Origin: Pseudoscleropodium purum
Taxonomy: Eukaryota > Streptophyta > Bryopsida > Hypnales > Brachytheciaceae
Assembly: GCA_963969395.1 (NCBI GenBank)
Contig: OZ017799.1
Span: forward strand, 16,122,501 to 16,186,500
Reading direction: 5' to 3'
DNA: 64,000 bases
In this document: piece by piece, positions 25,601-39,162 of the stretch
Layout of the letters: every line of letters starts with the position of its first letter
How positions within the stretch are numbered: the first letter of the stretch is position 1
The notes under the pieces: generated by a model
The model's database searches: none
Told to the model about the DNA's origin: nothing
What the model saw: only the letters and a program-made list of their open reading frames with translations
Program-made: the position numbers and the translations under genes

Positions 25601-26281
25601 TAGGTTTCCTCCTCCGAATCCTCCACAGTACAAACTAACCATCTACGCTAATCTAGTCACAATCCCTTTAATTAAAGTACAAGTAACTCTAAAGCTACAA
25701 AAACACATTATAAGTACAAATTCTCACCAAACTTGCCATTGCTCTTAACACCACAGCCAAACATAATTTGCGCTTCCAAGGAATGCTTACCAATGCCAAT
25801 CTAGACCCAGCACTGTAGTGAATCATAGCACCGCCATAGCCTGGATGCAGAGGCAACTATCTAACCTAATCTAGTCACAATCCCTTGAACGGTACGAGAG
25901 ATTCTAACAACTGTAAAGTCTCAGCAAACTTGCCATTGCTGGCAACACCGGACCACAAACCAACCAGAAGAGGACAAGGATTGCTTACCAATGCCAATCT
26001 AGGCCCAGGACAGTCGTGACATACTGCACTGCCATAGCCTCGATGCAGAGGGAACCAAGCATGAACACCAGAGAGCCTAACAAGATTCCAATGGACCGAA
26101 GCTCCCGTGACCAGTACTCATAGTAGGGTGCCCGAACTGCGGCTGCAACAGCGAAGAATATCCACAGACACGGTTGCAGAACCTGGTGAAGTCCTGGTGT
26201 AACTTCTCGTAAGTAATCCACCCCCACGTACGCCACGGCCGCCACTCCCAAGGCCTTGGGATACAATGCCACCATAGTCAT
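22673..26281 (-). CDS. PAP2-like / sphingomyelin-synthetase-like membrane protein, 4 exons
   Basis: Exons by eye: 26281-25989, 24790-24339, 23642-23434 and 23065-22673, giving 448 residues. All junctions are GT-AG and keep phase (2, 1, 0). Exons 1-2 supply several hydrophobic segments. Exon 3 carries C-N-D-L-V-Y-S-G-H (His about 306) and exon 4 R-H-H-Y-S-V-D (His about 346, Asp about 350). These match the His/His/Asp catalytic set of the PAP2/sphingomyelin-synthase fold, in which a phospho-head-group is moved between lipids. Exon 4 ends with a charged, probably helical stretch and a last hydrophobic segment, suggesting a tail anchor. Plants have a conserved family of this kind; the substrate is not shown by the sequence. 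Exon 4 is set at E-A-Y-P-G-W because that joins the conserved A-M-A-W-Q stretch, although the frame is open further upstream. The gene looks intact. Confidence 0.88.
25229..25260. repeat. perfect 13-bp hairpin in intron 1
   Basis: The arm actagagtgttga at 25229-25241 pairs exactly with 25248-25260 across a 6-base loop, inside intron 1 of the PAP2-like gene. It may mark an end of an inserted element covering roughly 25110-25560, which reads unlike the rest of the intron. Confidence 0.6.
25635..26056 (-). repeat. tandem duplication of the exon 1 / intron 1 junction
   Basis: About 200 bp containing the last 65 or so bases of exon 1, its GTAAGC donor and the start of intron 1 (about 25856-26056) are repeated at about 25635-25855. 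The duplicated exon end keeps the donor, and the L-D-W-H codons before it are identical. In the exon frame, however, it has a TGA stop eight codons after L-C-I. It is therefore a decayed exon copy with a preserved decoy donor. Confidence 0.85.
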
Positions 26282-27300
26282 GTCTGCTGGGTGGGAAAAA
26301 TCTTCTAGAGTCGAAAATTAGGGTAAGACTCTCTTTTGTTGGGGTATCACACTACAATGCATATGCATTGGAAGTAACTCGGTAGTTCGGTTAGGAACCA
26401 CCTTCTGCACAAGATGCATTTGCTTCAACCTCCATTGAGAGAAAGTCGCTTTGAGGCTGTCAGTAACGAATTCGTGCAAAATAGTGTCAAGAACAGTCTC
26501 TAAATGAAAGTCACATTTGGTGAAAACATGGCATCTGTACAAGCTACAAACCACGCGTTGTGTATTCTTGGTTCTTTAAATGAATGATGCTGTACATTAG
26601 CTCACAATAGAGATTCATAGACCACTACTGCGTATAATTGCCGAATGTGGTTCCATCCAGTTCATATCTCAAAGAGTTCACATCATACTATCGGAAAGAG
26701 ACAGCTTCAATGCAGTGAACAATTAGCCAAATCGCGACACGCAAGTGAGAAATTCTAGTTGAACAGAAGATAATATACAGAAAATCGAAATACCCACTTG
26801 GCCCAATGCTAGACCGTCCAATTCAAAAAATTCTACATCAATCTATCTGTACGGAATGCATTGCATTGCTCAAAAGTGAGAATTTCGATAGTCTACATGA
26901 ATCAAAATACCCACTAACCCCAATTTTTCAGAGAGAATACGGAAATCACGCTCCACTAACTCAAGGAAACGACAGATCCGAGATCTGCTAAAGCTTCTGC
27001 TTCGAAGTAAGAACCGAAAGGAACAAACGAAACGAAACCCATGAAAAACATTGAAACAACAGATGTGAACTCTAGATAGATTGGATCCCTTACATCTTCT
27101 AGAGCAAGATTCAAACGAAACTTGGGGCAAAGGACGAAGTAAACCTGAATTTGTGATTGATGGCGCACTTCGAGTATGTGGAGTGCGTCGATCATTGGAT
27201 CTTCGGGAAAGGTGTATTGGAGTCATTTCGGAAGAGTTCGGAGTGTGCTCATGGGCGTCCAGTGGTCGGCGCCGGATGGTACCTTAGTGGCCCGGAACCG
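26282..27300 (-). promoter_or_regulatory. probable 5' UTR intron, leader exon and promoter side of the PAP2-like gene
   Basis: Just before the ATG at 26281 the minus strand has a pyrimidine-rich tract ending in CCCAG, a good acceptor that leaves only CAGAC before the ATG. A matching donor, TTCAG then GTTTAC, lies at 27145. It would end a GC-richer leader exon of roughly 140 bases reaching to about 27290, where composition changes sharply. Hence a non-coding first exon and an 860-bp 5' UTR intron are likely. The frames in this leader have no domain. This is inference from splice consensus and composition. Confidence 0.45.
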
Positions 27301-27479
27301 GTAAACCGCGCTAATTCTGTTTACTGTTGAATACCGTCAGGGCCCGCAAAAAATAATTTTAAGCATAGGTGCCGGAAATCTAGGAAACTTATTTATTTTT
27401 GGAGAAAGCCCGTAATTTGAAGGAATATTCTATTTTTCATTTTTAAAACATATAGGAGACCCATTGCATTAAAAAACCA

Positions 27480-28240
27480 CGATGAAACAACCAAGCCTAA
27501 AAGGCTGGACATGAAGAGATAAGATCACTAGAGAACTAGAACAAAACCTAAGTAAAGATACACATATCATGGGCTTGCTTTTGCCAAATAATTTTTGAAT
27601 TAAGCCTATGAGCTAGCACTGGGGAATGAAGTCAAACATTATCAAACTTCTTCCACATATTAGTTGCATGTTCGGGGTGGCATTTGGTGCTATTATGAGC
27701 TTGCAATTGAGTTGCCCGGCCAAAATCGAGAAGTGAACTCTACAAAGCGCTTTAAATAAATTGTAAGGGCAATTAGAATGCAAGAACACCTTGTTATTCC
27801 TGGAGGTCTACATCAACCAAAGGGATGATCCTTGGAATAAAGTCCATATGGTACGAACGTCTTGGAATCTTTTAAGGGTGATCGTGCTGAAAATGCATTG
27901 ACAAAAATCAAATAAAAAATAAGAGGTTGTCATGGGAAACGCATCTAGGAGGTGACATAGAATTGATTGGGCATAATTCTAGATCTCATGGGTATGAGGA
28001 CAAAAAAAGAACTTGTGAGCCGAGGGGTTTTCACACCCTAAGTTATAATAGTTGCAAGTAGTATCAATGCCAAAGGTAATTTGGGCTCTCTAAGAATGTA
28101 TTGCAACCGCGTTATGCCATATTGACCAAATGAAAGTTGCATCCTTGTGTGATCACCTTTTATACCAAACATCATGCCAATCAGGGGAGAAGCTATCAGT
28201 AAGGAGTCTTGGCTACTTAGCTTATATAGGTCGCTTTAGC
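27480..28240 (-). pseudogene. LINE remnant, zf-RVT-like C-terminal region
   Basis: In one minus-strand frame around 28160-27940 the translation reads, with stops, A-T-F-I-W-S-I-W-H-N-A-V-A, then a Cys, then S-A-H-K-F-F-F-C-P-H-T-H-E-I. This resembles the zinc-binding region that follows reverse transcriptase in plant LINEs (Cys...Cys...His...Cys-Pro). Downstream to about 27480 the sequence ends with a T-run on the minus strand, as a 3' tail region could. Stop codons show it is not functional. The reverse transcriptase itself was not seen. Confidence 0.5.
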
Positions 28241-30712
28241 TATCAATATTCTTATTTTGAGCATTTGCTAAGCTTGTTTTTTTAACTTTAATTAAATATT
28301 TGTCATCAAATCCTAATAGCCATGTATTGTAGTATAAATGGAAATGCCTTCCAAAGTAAAAATTCAAAAGGAAGGAATAATTCAACAAGATGGCCTCTTC
28401 TTCTTGCAGTATTTCTTGAAAAAGTGATTTCTTTGAACTACCAGTGCTTGGATTCGAGAAAGAACTACATATCATACAATACCTTTTTAACCATGTTGCC
28501 AAAAGTTATGAAAATTTTGAAGAAAAAAAAATGAAAATTCCATTTGTAAATAGATGATTGAAAACACAATGTTGCCAAAAAATGATACTTGGTCCTTTTG
28601 GAATTAAAATTGTTGTTCAAAAGAATTTTCTTCCTAAAGAAAGACAAAGAATATAGACAATATAGCTAATAAAACAAGTTTATGATATTTGTTAGCTTGT
28701 GAGGTAGGAGGTCTATAAATTGACCAAGTTCTAAATCCATCTTCTATCAATGAATGAATAACATGTTTATTGAAATATCTAATATTGTCATTGATGAGGT
28801 AGGTAGGCTTTAAGGGACTGTTCAAGAACCTCCTACCTTGGATGATAGCATATTATTCTTTAGCTAGAGTTCTTGGAACTTTGAATTTGAGCTAATCTTT
28901 AAGGATATTATTATAAAAGGTAAATTGTGAAAATTCAAACTCAAATAATTTGTAATAAAAATTCTATATTCATATTTTGATATATTCAAACAAATTGAGT
29001 TTTGAAGGATTGCATTGGAGTATAAGAGTACATGGGATAATAATTAACTTGATTAGTCAAAATATGTTTATTTTATTTTTGTTAATATTATCTTCTTAAA
29101 TTTAATGTTTTGATGTACTTCTAAACACATTAATCTAAGTCTTATTTTGTTACTCTTTGGAAATTTTGGGTCTAAACTACTTTGATTACAAGATTCAATA
29201 GTATTTTAGAGTACAAAATATTTTGTGAATAATTTATTCTTAAAATTCTAATATTAAAAATTACATGCAATTGAAAAAATATTGAAAAAATTTGGAGATA
29301 TCGAGTTTATAAGCTTATTTAATGAAAATTCATTTACAACTACAATCTCAATCCATTCTATTTTTTATAAATTTTTTTGAAATAGATTTGAAAAAGCCTT
29401 GAAATTATTTTGAAGTTCAAGCTAAAGAGTCATTTTCATATATCATAAATATCATGTCACATTGTCTTGTCTGTTGGTAAATACAATAATACAATTATAT
29501 TGATTGTAGCTTCCATTATAATGAATGCAAATTGTATAGAATTGAGTCAATTCACCTTCAAAGATTTTTCAAAGATATTCTATACCCTCCTCTCACATGT
29601 AGATCATTGTCTAAAAGATCTTGATACAACAAGTAAAATAGATTCTTTAATATAATTCAATAATACATCTTTTTTAAATTCTTTAATTGAAGAAATTAAG
29701 TGCCTTATTCAATTTGAAACTCTACTACAATTAAAATTTAAGAATTGGAAGATATTATGCTTGACATACTACAATTAGACCAAATTTTCAACATCTTTTA
29801 TTGAAGAGCAACTATAGTAATAGAATACAAATTATCTCTAATTCATTGGAAAATTCTTTCTATAAGAATAAACATAATTATAGATTTCATAGGAAATTAG
29901 CATTATTGATCTTATTTATCAATATACTAGCATTGCATTTTTTAATGATTTTTATAGAATTAGTAGGTATAAAAATATAAATAGCATATATATTCTACTC
30001 ATTTGTTAATTATGTTGTCATGTTGAGAGAATTTGCTTCAAGAAATCATGAGGATTCTAGTTGTGACTAGGAATAGTTTGCTATGGATTCAATTAAATCT
30101 TCTAATCTTCAATCTTCAATCTTTGGTCTTCAATCTTCAAACTTCTCCTCGTTGGTCTATCATGTAGTGACTCTATAAGGATCAGGGTAAGAGGGTGTCA
30201 TAATAACCTAGGGCCTCGGATAGGTAAAACAAGACAACCAAATCACAAGCTAATTGTCTGAAAATTGACTCTTAAATTTCAAACCCACGGTGACCAACAA
30301 GCGAGCCTCACCAATGGGAACAACATAAAAGATCGACTATGTAAATGATTAATCCTATTTTGTCACCACAAACACAAAATGGTACTAATCTTGAGTTACT
30401 GCATAGTCAACAACAAATTTTATAAAGCAAAATGAAAACAATGAGCCTCCCAAACTGGCTAGAAACAAAATAAAGACAACGAGCTTCCAAAGCCGACTAG
30501 AAATAACAAGCCACAACACATGAATCTTCATGTCTTTGTGTCTTCATATCTCCAACTCTTCAAATCTTGAAGTCTTCAAAATATGTTGAAAAAAATTTGT
30601 AACCAAACTCTAACATAGTTGTGTTCTTTAATCTACTACCAAAAATGGCTCCAACTTCCAAATATTAAATGCAATAGCAATTCAAAAAGTTGATGAAGTA
30701 ATCTAACACCTC
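28241..30712. other. gene-free AT-rich stretch
   Basis: No gene recognised. Open frames are short and of low complexity. A run of related short words ('cttcaatcttcaa') lies at 30105-30145. Confidence 0.6.
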
Positions 30713-31075
30713 TCAAAATTTCAAATCAAATTAAGATACTGTCCAAAAGTTACGGACAAGCAAAGTCTTGGCCTTTTCTTTTGAAAAGCAACAAACCTCT
30801 CTTATCTTAACATCTTATATCTTCTTCAATTTCTATTCAAACCCCAAGTATGATAGCTTCTTAGAAAGCTAAATTGACAAAAAACTTTTCTTCAAATTTT
30901 AAATCAAACTAAGATATTGTCCAAAAGTTATAGATAAGCAAAGTCTTGGCCTTCTCTTTTGAAAAGCAATAGACCTCTCCTCTCTTAGTACTCCATAATT
31001 TCTTCTATACTTTATCAAATCCTAAGTGTAATAGCTTCATAAAAATCTAACATTACAAATTGTCTTTCCTCAAAA
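30713..31075. repeat. tandem duplication, about 181-bp period
   Basis: 30713-30893 and 30894-31075 are two direct copies. Shared blocks are 'gtccaaaagtta', 'caaagtcttggcctt', 'cttttgaaaagcaa', 'gacctctc'-like and 'aatagcttc'-like. The copies differ by perhaps one base in eight. No reading frame spans them. Confidence 0.85.
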
Positions 31076-32614
31076 TATCACTTAAAGATGCTTACTTGAA
31101 CAAGAGTTATAAACCTCGAAAGTTTTAGTTAGTTTTGTTGAGTAGCCACAAACTCCATCACCTTTGAACTCTTATAACTTTCGCTATACAAACTTAAATC
31201 AAGCATGCAAACTCATTTTGAAAAGGCAATCTTGCAAATAACTCTTCTAAATTTCATTTCAAAATCATTGATACAACCAAAAATATCTCTAATCAAAATT
31301 CGGATTCAAACCCTTCTTTTCTCCCACACAACACAAAACAACCCACCCCTCTCCAAAACAAGGTCGAAGATGCTAACCTACCTTCTAGACCCTTAGAATA
31401 GGAGGAATCAACCCATGATACATCACATGGGCCTCCTAATTCCTCATTGGCCCTAGGAAAACACCCAAAGGTAAATTCCTATTCATTTTTCTAAAACCAA
31501 TGAACCCCAAAGGTTTAAACTAGTAGGCAAATTACTTCTATTCTCCTAACTTACAACTTCTAACAATAAAAACAATACAAAAAATTTATATTAGCTAAAA
31601 GACTCCAATTCAAACTAAATGGAGGTAAAAATTGAAGTCTAAGAAGAGCGTTACTCCACTTGCAAGAATTTAAAGATGCGCTTGATAATATTAGCCACGT
31701 AGTCTATATGTTCGGCCTTTGTTAAAGGATTCATTGGCTCTTTCAACCAACGTTGATGGCTAATGCCTTCTCTATCTGGCCTTATCATACAAAACAACTA
31801 GTCTTCGTTCAAGCCCTTGTAATTCACCTCAAATGTCACATCTTATGTGTCTTGCTCAATACATCCTACTTGAAGTAGAATTACCAAAGTACAAGCTTTA
31901 CTATCAAGATTTCCATACCAACGTTGTTCCATACAAGGTGTCTTTAGTAAACAAGAAAGTCCAGCTTCATCTCGTGGGTGGATTGGCAATGGTGAAGAAA
32001 TCGCCAATTGAGATGGTTGATTTGGCAACTATGACAAGAAAAGCTTTAATTCTGCCTTCGGATTAGTCTCTTGATCGTGTGACTTCATAAAAACCCTCCA
32101 ATTCAACATTGCAAAGTTGAATTTCAAAACTAGGAATAGATTCTATAAATTCAAGAAGAACACTTCAGAGTACCAAGATTCGTCAAGTGATTTTGTCCTT
32201 ATAACAACTCTAGTGGCAACAAGCGTCATCTTGAAGCCATTTGACACTTCAGCTTGAAGCTTTCTTCCCTATATTCTTAGAACCTCTCTGGAATACAAAA
32301 TAAATATACATTTTATATAATGTACAAATGTACAGCCCGACAACGTTAACCAACTTCTATTGTATTCTCTATGCAATTTGCATTGCCTTACTTTGTATTG
32401 ATTTGAGGCACTAATTAAGTTTTTCTAGCATCAAATAAAAAATATTAATATTAATGTACACAACTAATTCACAATACATAAAAAAATTTAATGTTTGCAT
32501 TAAGAAACTTTTAATTTGTAAAAATTGAATATAGTTCTTCAAGGACTTTCAATTTTGATAAATTAAAAACTAAAAATTAAAAAACTAAAAATTGGTTGTA
32601 ATTTATTTTATATA
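31076..32614. other. stretch without a recognised gene
   Basis: Composition at 31640-32280 is more balanced, and a 77-codon plus-strand frame (31833-32066) overlaps a 61-codon minus-strand one. Neither shows a domain. It could be an eroded retroelement piece. Confidence 0.4.
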
Positions 32615-32618
32615 TTAA

Positions 32619-34041
32619 CCCTTAAAGGTTTTTGACTACGTTTTTCACCAAAAATACTCCAAAATTGTCATGTCTGATACAAGTACCAAAGTTTAGAGAA
32701 AAAACATTTTTAGACACATATGATCGTATGATTTTGTAGTATGTTGTTTGGAGAAGATGTGGAAACAATTCTAGAAATTTCCACCATGTAGATTGCAAGA
32801 GATTATTGTTAGAACTAATAAAAACTAGTAAGTCAAAACAAATAGAGAATGATTTAAAGCACTGAGTTATTAAGGATTTAGTTTTGGAAATGAAAACTGT
32901 CAATCCTAATGTTTGTAATTTTGTAATAAACAATTGACATCCAATGATTTTATTTTTTCAAAAATATTAAGAATTGAGTTAAATAAAGTACTTCAAAGTT
33001 TATTTTAGAATATAGAGCCCATAACTATCCACAAACTAATCAAAACTCCTCATAACATTCATTTCATTGATCAAAATGTAATGATTCAAAGCTTTCTATG
33101 TGTATATAAATCTAAAGATCAATTTCATAATTTTATTTCTTAAGAAAAGGATTTCAAAAGAATTTTTTTGAGCTACCCCCTTATTCACCAAGCAACAAGT
33201 CATAAAATAATTTTTTAATCATATAATCAAAATTTATAAAAAAAAATAAAAAAATAGGCCTTAAAGTTATTCCTTGGACACATGTTGTATGAAAATTTCA
33301 AAGAAAAAAAAAATTGCATGCAAATACAATGTATGAAGTCCCAGTCCTATATACTATTCTACAAAGACGTCAAATAATTTGGTCAAATAGTCTAGTCAAT
33401 TTGTCTTATATGATGAATTACTTAGGCCTTAATCATTCCAAAATAATACTTTGAAAATAGTACATGTAATTCTTTAATTATATTCTTTTTATAATTAGGT
33501 CAAATAGTCCAGTAAGCACTTGCCCATGAGCAATTCTAATGCAAATTGCCTAAGTCCGTCAATCTTAGATCAATTTGTTTCAGTTAATACAGAATATGCT
33601 AAATTTAGGTTTTATACCCCAATTTTTTTATGTCATCTTCGTAAGCTTTTTTCTAGTATTTTTTGGTCAAATAATTAGGTCAAATAGTCCAAGCCAACAA
33701 TGGTTAATTCCCTAGATTTGCATACAAAATATTGGAACAATTGACAAATTGTCCAAACATAAAACCCCAAAACTAAACACTAAAATTTTATAAAATAATA
33801 AAAAGACCTTAAATCATGATTTATAGACCTACTAACACGGAATTGGACCTATCACCATGATAGGGCCCCTAAGGCCGTGCAAATCAATCCAAAATGGCAA
33901 TGAACCTAAAACCAAGGATTGCAACCCTACAATCACTTTGCAACTTATAAATAACTAACTTTATCTCTACTAAAAAAGCCCCTAATAGGGTCCTTTTTTT
34001 GAAATACCAATTTTTTCTTTAAATATTTTGTCTACAAGGGG
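32619..34041. repeat. TTAA-end repeat family A, long variant
   Basis: It lies between TTAA at 32615-32618 (followed by 'cccttaaagg') and TTAA at 34042-34045 (preceded by 'aagggg'), so the ends are inverted and flanked by the same four bases. The first 190 bp match the right end of the 60333-61254 copy in reverse and also 42266-42440. 33045-33110 contains, reversed, the family core around 'gattcaaagc'. Three near-copies of 'taggtcaaatagtc' occur at 33370-33690. There is no coding frame. Treating these as the two ends of one element is inference. Confidence 0.5.
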
Positions 34042-34045
34042 TTAA

Positions 34046-37000
34046 TAAAATCTTAGTAATTAAATTCAATTAGAAGTTAATATTAAAATATAAGACTTTT
34101 AATAAATAGGCAAGTGATATTATAGTTGAAAAAATGATACAAAGGCATTTTCAATGTTAACATATTTTATAAATAGTCAATTGCAACAATAAAATAAAAT
34201 TTAAAAATAACTTTTTAAGTTTAAAACATAATTTTCAAAGAATTTTTCCTTCTTCTAATCATTAGAAATCATAATTTGGCATTTAAAATTTGTATGTTTA
34301 CAAATTTTATATATTTATTAAAACGTAACTCTTTTTCTTAATAAAATTTTAGAATTAAATCAGTGGTTACATATATGATGAAACTTTGATAAATTATCAA
34401 AACATACATTAGTTGAATGCAATGGCAAATAAAAATAATAATTTCAATCACTTTATATCATATATTTGGAAATATTTATCAAAAACATGAAAGCCTTTGT
34501 ATTGTAGATTTTAATCTTTAACAAGTCCATTAGAATCCATTGCGTAAAACAGAAATGGATAGAGTGCAAATTGTTTATCAAAATTTCAATCATTCTAAAC
34601 TTTTGCATTTGTCATGTTTGCTTAACTTTATGAAAATGGTTTAGATTTCAAAAACGTTTTTTATTTTTATCCTACACAAATTTGATTTTCAATTATTTTT
34701 AAGTTTAAAAAAAAATTATAATTCTAAATCTTTAAAAATAAATCTCATTTTTCAATTATATACATTAAAAATGTTTTTTCTTTCAAAAGGATTTTTATTT
34801 TTAAATTTCAAATTATATTTATAACTATTGTTGAGATCAATTAGAAATCTAACCTTATAGATGCAATCTATAAATCAAAATTTACAACTTTTCTTTGTAA
34901 ATCAATATTGTTTAATTCCTCGAAAAAGTTTTAAAATTCAAAGTTGAAAAGCTTTAATCCTAGAGCGCTCTAACATCCAAAATCTAGAGGACAAATAGAT
35001 TGAAATTCAATTTTCTTTCTCGTTACTACTTGGATGAAAGTCATCTAATTTGTAGAAATTTTTTATCAAGTTGTTGTCCTATCCAATGGTTGGATTTGGT
35101 GTTATTAGAATTCATATTTTTCTAAAATTACAAATGTGGAAGTGTGTCAAGCCAAAAATTGCATTGATTTTAGTTCAAAATTGGATTTGCAAAATTGAGG
35201 TCATAGATAAAAAGAACACAAAAATTTCAAAAATTCACCACATCAAGAGAACCTTGTTTTAAATCCATTCCAACAAGTTTTACACAAAAAATGATAATAT
35301 TTTACTTGTAATTGAATTTAGAAGGAATTTAGATATTTTCCTTTCAAAATTTATAAAAAAATATTGATGATAGCAATAGTGAATCTAACCTTGCGGATGG
35401 AATCTACAACTTAAAATCTACAACTCCTATTTGTACGTTAATTCCAAAATATTCTTCAAAATAGCACTTTATACCAATTTTTCCCAAATCGTCAATTTTG
35501 GAAAAAGATCCAAGCATTTAGGGATTGAATCAAATTGTAGTTTTTGATGTTAAGAAATGAGTCATTTATTTTTCAATAAAGAAAATCTTGGTCTCATCAA
35601 AACTAGAAGTTAGTATTTTGAAAAATATGAACATTAGTTTTCATAAATGATTTTGTATTTTAAATTTTTATTTAAAAGTTTTTTTCTAACTTGAATTTTT
35701 GAATTTGGATCTAGAATGTAAAAGAATAGGATGAGTCAAAACTGATCTTATAAAATATTGAATATTTTGCAAATATTGAAGTGCAATTTTTTACTTGATA
35801 TAATCATTGGATAGTCAAATTCTTTAAATTGAAAGTTACACATATCATTTTTGAAAGAAGCCCTCCATAAAATGGAAATAATTTTAATAATATATACTTG
35901 TTGAAATTTAGAACATGGCATGGTTGAAGATAAAATTACCACCTCTAGTCATCATTATGATTTATTTTTGAAGTATGCAAATCTTGTAAAAATTTAAATG
36001 TGGAGATTTATTATTGCTTTTTGATTTAATGTACTTTTTCAAGACTAAATTTTGATTAAAATTGAATAAAAATCATGAGTCTCTTAAATACTATCACAAA
36101 ATTTCAAAACATTCATTTATGCTTATTGTTTCAAAGATCACAATTTTAATTCCAACATGAGATGTAGAAGATTAATAATTTTAAATATGATTTGATTTTT
36201 ATAGCTACAAACATTATGATTCATATCTCGTATTTAGTCTCATTAATATTTGAAGTTGTTCCACCTCAGGATTCAATGTAATGAACAAAATTTTTCTATT
36301 TCAAGAATTCAAAAATAATTCTTATGGAAAATATTACATTATTATATGTTGTACTTAAAAGAAACCTTGCAAATGTGTGAAAGTTAGATTCATTATTATA
36401 GGGTGAAATCAATGTTTCTATAAATCAAGGGAGATTGTAAGTTTAAGTGTAATATCATTAATAGAGCATCATAGGCTAACTTTTTTATTTATTATATTTA
36501 AATATTTACTATAGCAAAAATTATGATTTTTTATATATTTTTTTATAAGCAATAGTTATATATAAAAAAATCTGATAAACTAATCTAATAGTAGTTTATA
36601 TAAAATTTAAATAGATAAATGCACGGTAAATTAATAGGATACATCAATGTTGTACCTCTATTTACAAATAAATGGTATCTTCAATGTAAAACTTTATATT
36701 TACAATGCATTGTATCATTCAATTCTATGTAAAATGTGTCATTGTGTTTATTTAAAAATATTATGAATTTGAATTTTTAAAACATTGAATTAAATATTTT
36801 TGAGAGTCAATGTGCAAATTTTGAATAAAAACCAAATTTGCTAAATGATGGATTTCTTTGTTATTATCAATTTGTTGAAATAAAATAATTTCATAATTTT
36901 GCATATAAATTTGCATTCATGGTGATTAATTGCTTACAATGACTTGTATAGTATAAAGTATATAGACAAAATCAAACATTTGTACTTCATATTTTTAACC

Positions 37001-39144
37001 AATGTGTCACAAAATTTCAATATATTATGTCTTAGTAGTACACCTATGGTTAAGTTAGCATTATCTAAGAAAATAACTAAGTAATGTTTGAAAAAATGAA
37101 TTTACATATGCTTAAAATAAATAAATAATTTACATGCAAAAAATCATTTGTATAAAAATAAGAATAATATCCCCATAAGTCCAGAATCTATTTTTGAAAA
37201 TGTTTTTTCTGACCTTGTTTATAAGGTACAAAAAACTAAAGAAGATAAGATTCATTTCATTGCTATAAAAAAATCCCATATAGATAATTGTTCACCTTAT
37301 AAATTTTTAATATATTTGGAATTTTTTTATATAAAAATCAGCTTTAAAATTTGGAGAGTATGAAATCCAAACCACCTAGTAAATATAAATGCTTGTGATA
37401 CTTGAAATTTAATTATACATACAGTAGGATTATTAGAGATTATGCCTTGTAAAGTTTTAGAGTGGATTACACAATAATTCTTTTTGCTTAGTGAAAATAA
37501 CTCCATAATTCAAATTTCTTTCATTATTTCAAAGACCACAAATCTTTAAACTCTAAAAGATTAATGTTACTTTGAAAGAATCTATTAATAAAAATAGAAA
37601 GGTCTTTTCAAGTGGAAATTATATTTTTATTCAAGTTCAAAATTATAAAGGTTTAAATAATTTCTACTAATTTGAGATATCTACAAAAATCATATGTTAT
37701 TGATTAAGTGATATTAAAATTTTGTAGTAAAAATCACAACAATTTAAAACTATTAACAATTTTTTTTTGCCACTATGCATTTTTGTTCAATTCTATTTAA
37801 TGTAATTATAATTACATGAACAATTCTCACAAACATACATACATATGGTATAATAAAACATTTAAAAATATATTTTTTTATTTGATTAATCATTATCGCT
37901 ATAATTGAGATAAATTTGTTATTTGTAGCTTATTTCATTCAATTTTTAAAATCACCGTTCAAAAAATAAATATAACTTTGAAAAAAGATTTTCTTGAGAC
38001 TTATTTATTTCATTTGATAATACCTGGAAGAGATTTAAGTTATAACAACTTAACAATTAATCCTTGTTGAAACATAATGTATTTAATTGTTTTTATGTAA
38101 GACTCATAGTATGTTATATTTTGGATATATTTATAGAAAATTTTCATTGAAACTAGAAAATTTTAAAATATTAAATATAATATAAAACATGATAAAATAT
38201 TCAATAAAAATTCAAGATCTCCATATCACAATTTTGACATTTTGGATAGCCAATTCCAATATTAATATTTTTAAAAGTAAAAAAAATTGATAATCATTTT
38301 TAAAATATAAAATATATATAATTCTTGAATATTGATTTTAACTGATGTTCTTTTTGCATTGCATAAAGGTCTTGATATATTCTTGTCTAATTCAATATTA
38401 ATCCCAAAGACCATAAACTTCAAATTTACCACTAGAATATTTGAAATAATTGAATTGGACATATTCACAATATATATATTTTTCCATGATATTTTCAAAT
38501 AATATACCTTTCCTTGTATTTTTTAATTTTGTTTTTTCACATGTTCACAATGATTCTAAATTAAAATGTAAAATCATGGTACATCTCAATGCCACGGTTG
38601 CAATAGAAGTAATACAATAAATAAGAAGTGCTATGAATATATAATTATAAAGTTATAGATTTTCATTTAGTTTGTCACTTATAAAAGACTATGTAGTTTT
38701 TAAAACATATGGAACAAACTAAAAGAATATGAAAATATTTTTATTCATAATTTAAAACTTCCCAAATCTTGAGGTAATAATAATTAAAAAATCAATTTTA
38801 AAAATGAATTGAATCATATCTAGAAAATTAATACTATTTTTTTAAGCAACCTTGTAGATCTATTCTTCTTTTATTAGAAGAAAAAATAATTAGTGCATTA
38901 CTTGCTTCTTAGATGATTTTTTTTACACTTGTAATGCTATCCTATAGGACCTTTACTCAACATAATTGTAGTACCATACTTATAGGGTAGTTTTGGCAAA
39001 CAATAGTTCTAAAAATAGTTGTTGAAGTTTAAAAAGATTAAATTTTTAATTTCATTTATATGGAAAAAATGATTTTTGAAGAATATCCTTTTAGCATATA
39101 ATCAATTTTATTTTCTAAATTAATTAAAAATCCAATAAAGATGT
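34046..39144. other. very AT-rich gene-free stretch
   Basis: Five kilobases of extreme AT richness with no recognisable gene, domain or clear element boundary. All open frames are short and Ile/Lys/Asn/Phe-rich, as expected by chance. Confidence 0.65.
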
Positions 39145-39152
39145 ATCAATCC
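39145..39152. repeat. left 8-bp target-site duplication
   Basis: ATCAATCC immediately before the left terminus, repeated exactly at 49013-49020. Eight bases is the duplication length of hAT elements. Confidence 0.95.
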
Positions 39153-39162
39153 CAGGGTTGAC

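Noticed and set aside
33360..33690. CRISPR-like spaced repeats ('taggtcaaatagtc')
   Set aside because: Only three imperfect copies with very different spacing, in eukaryotic DNA.
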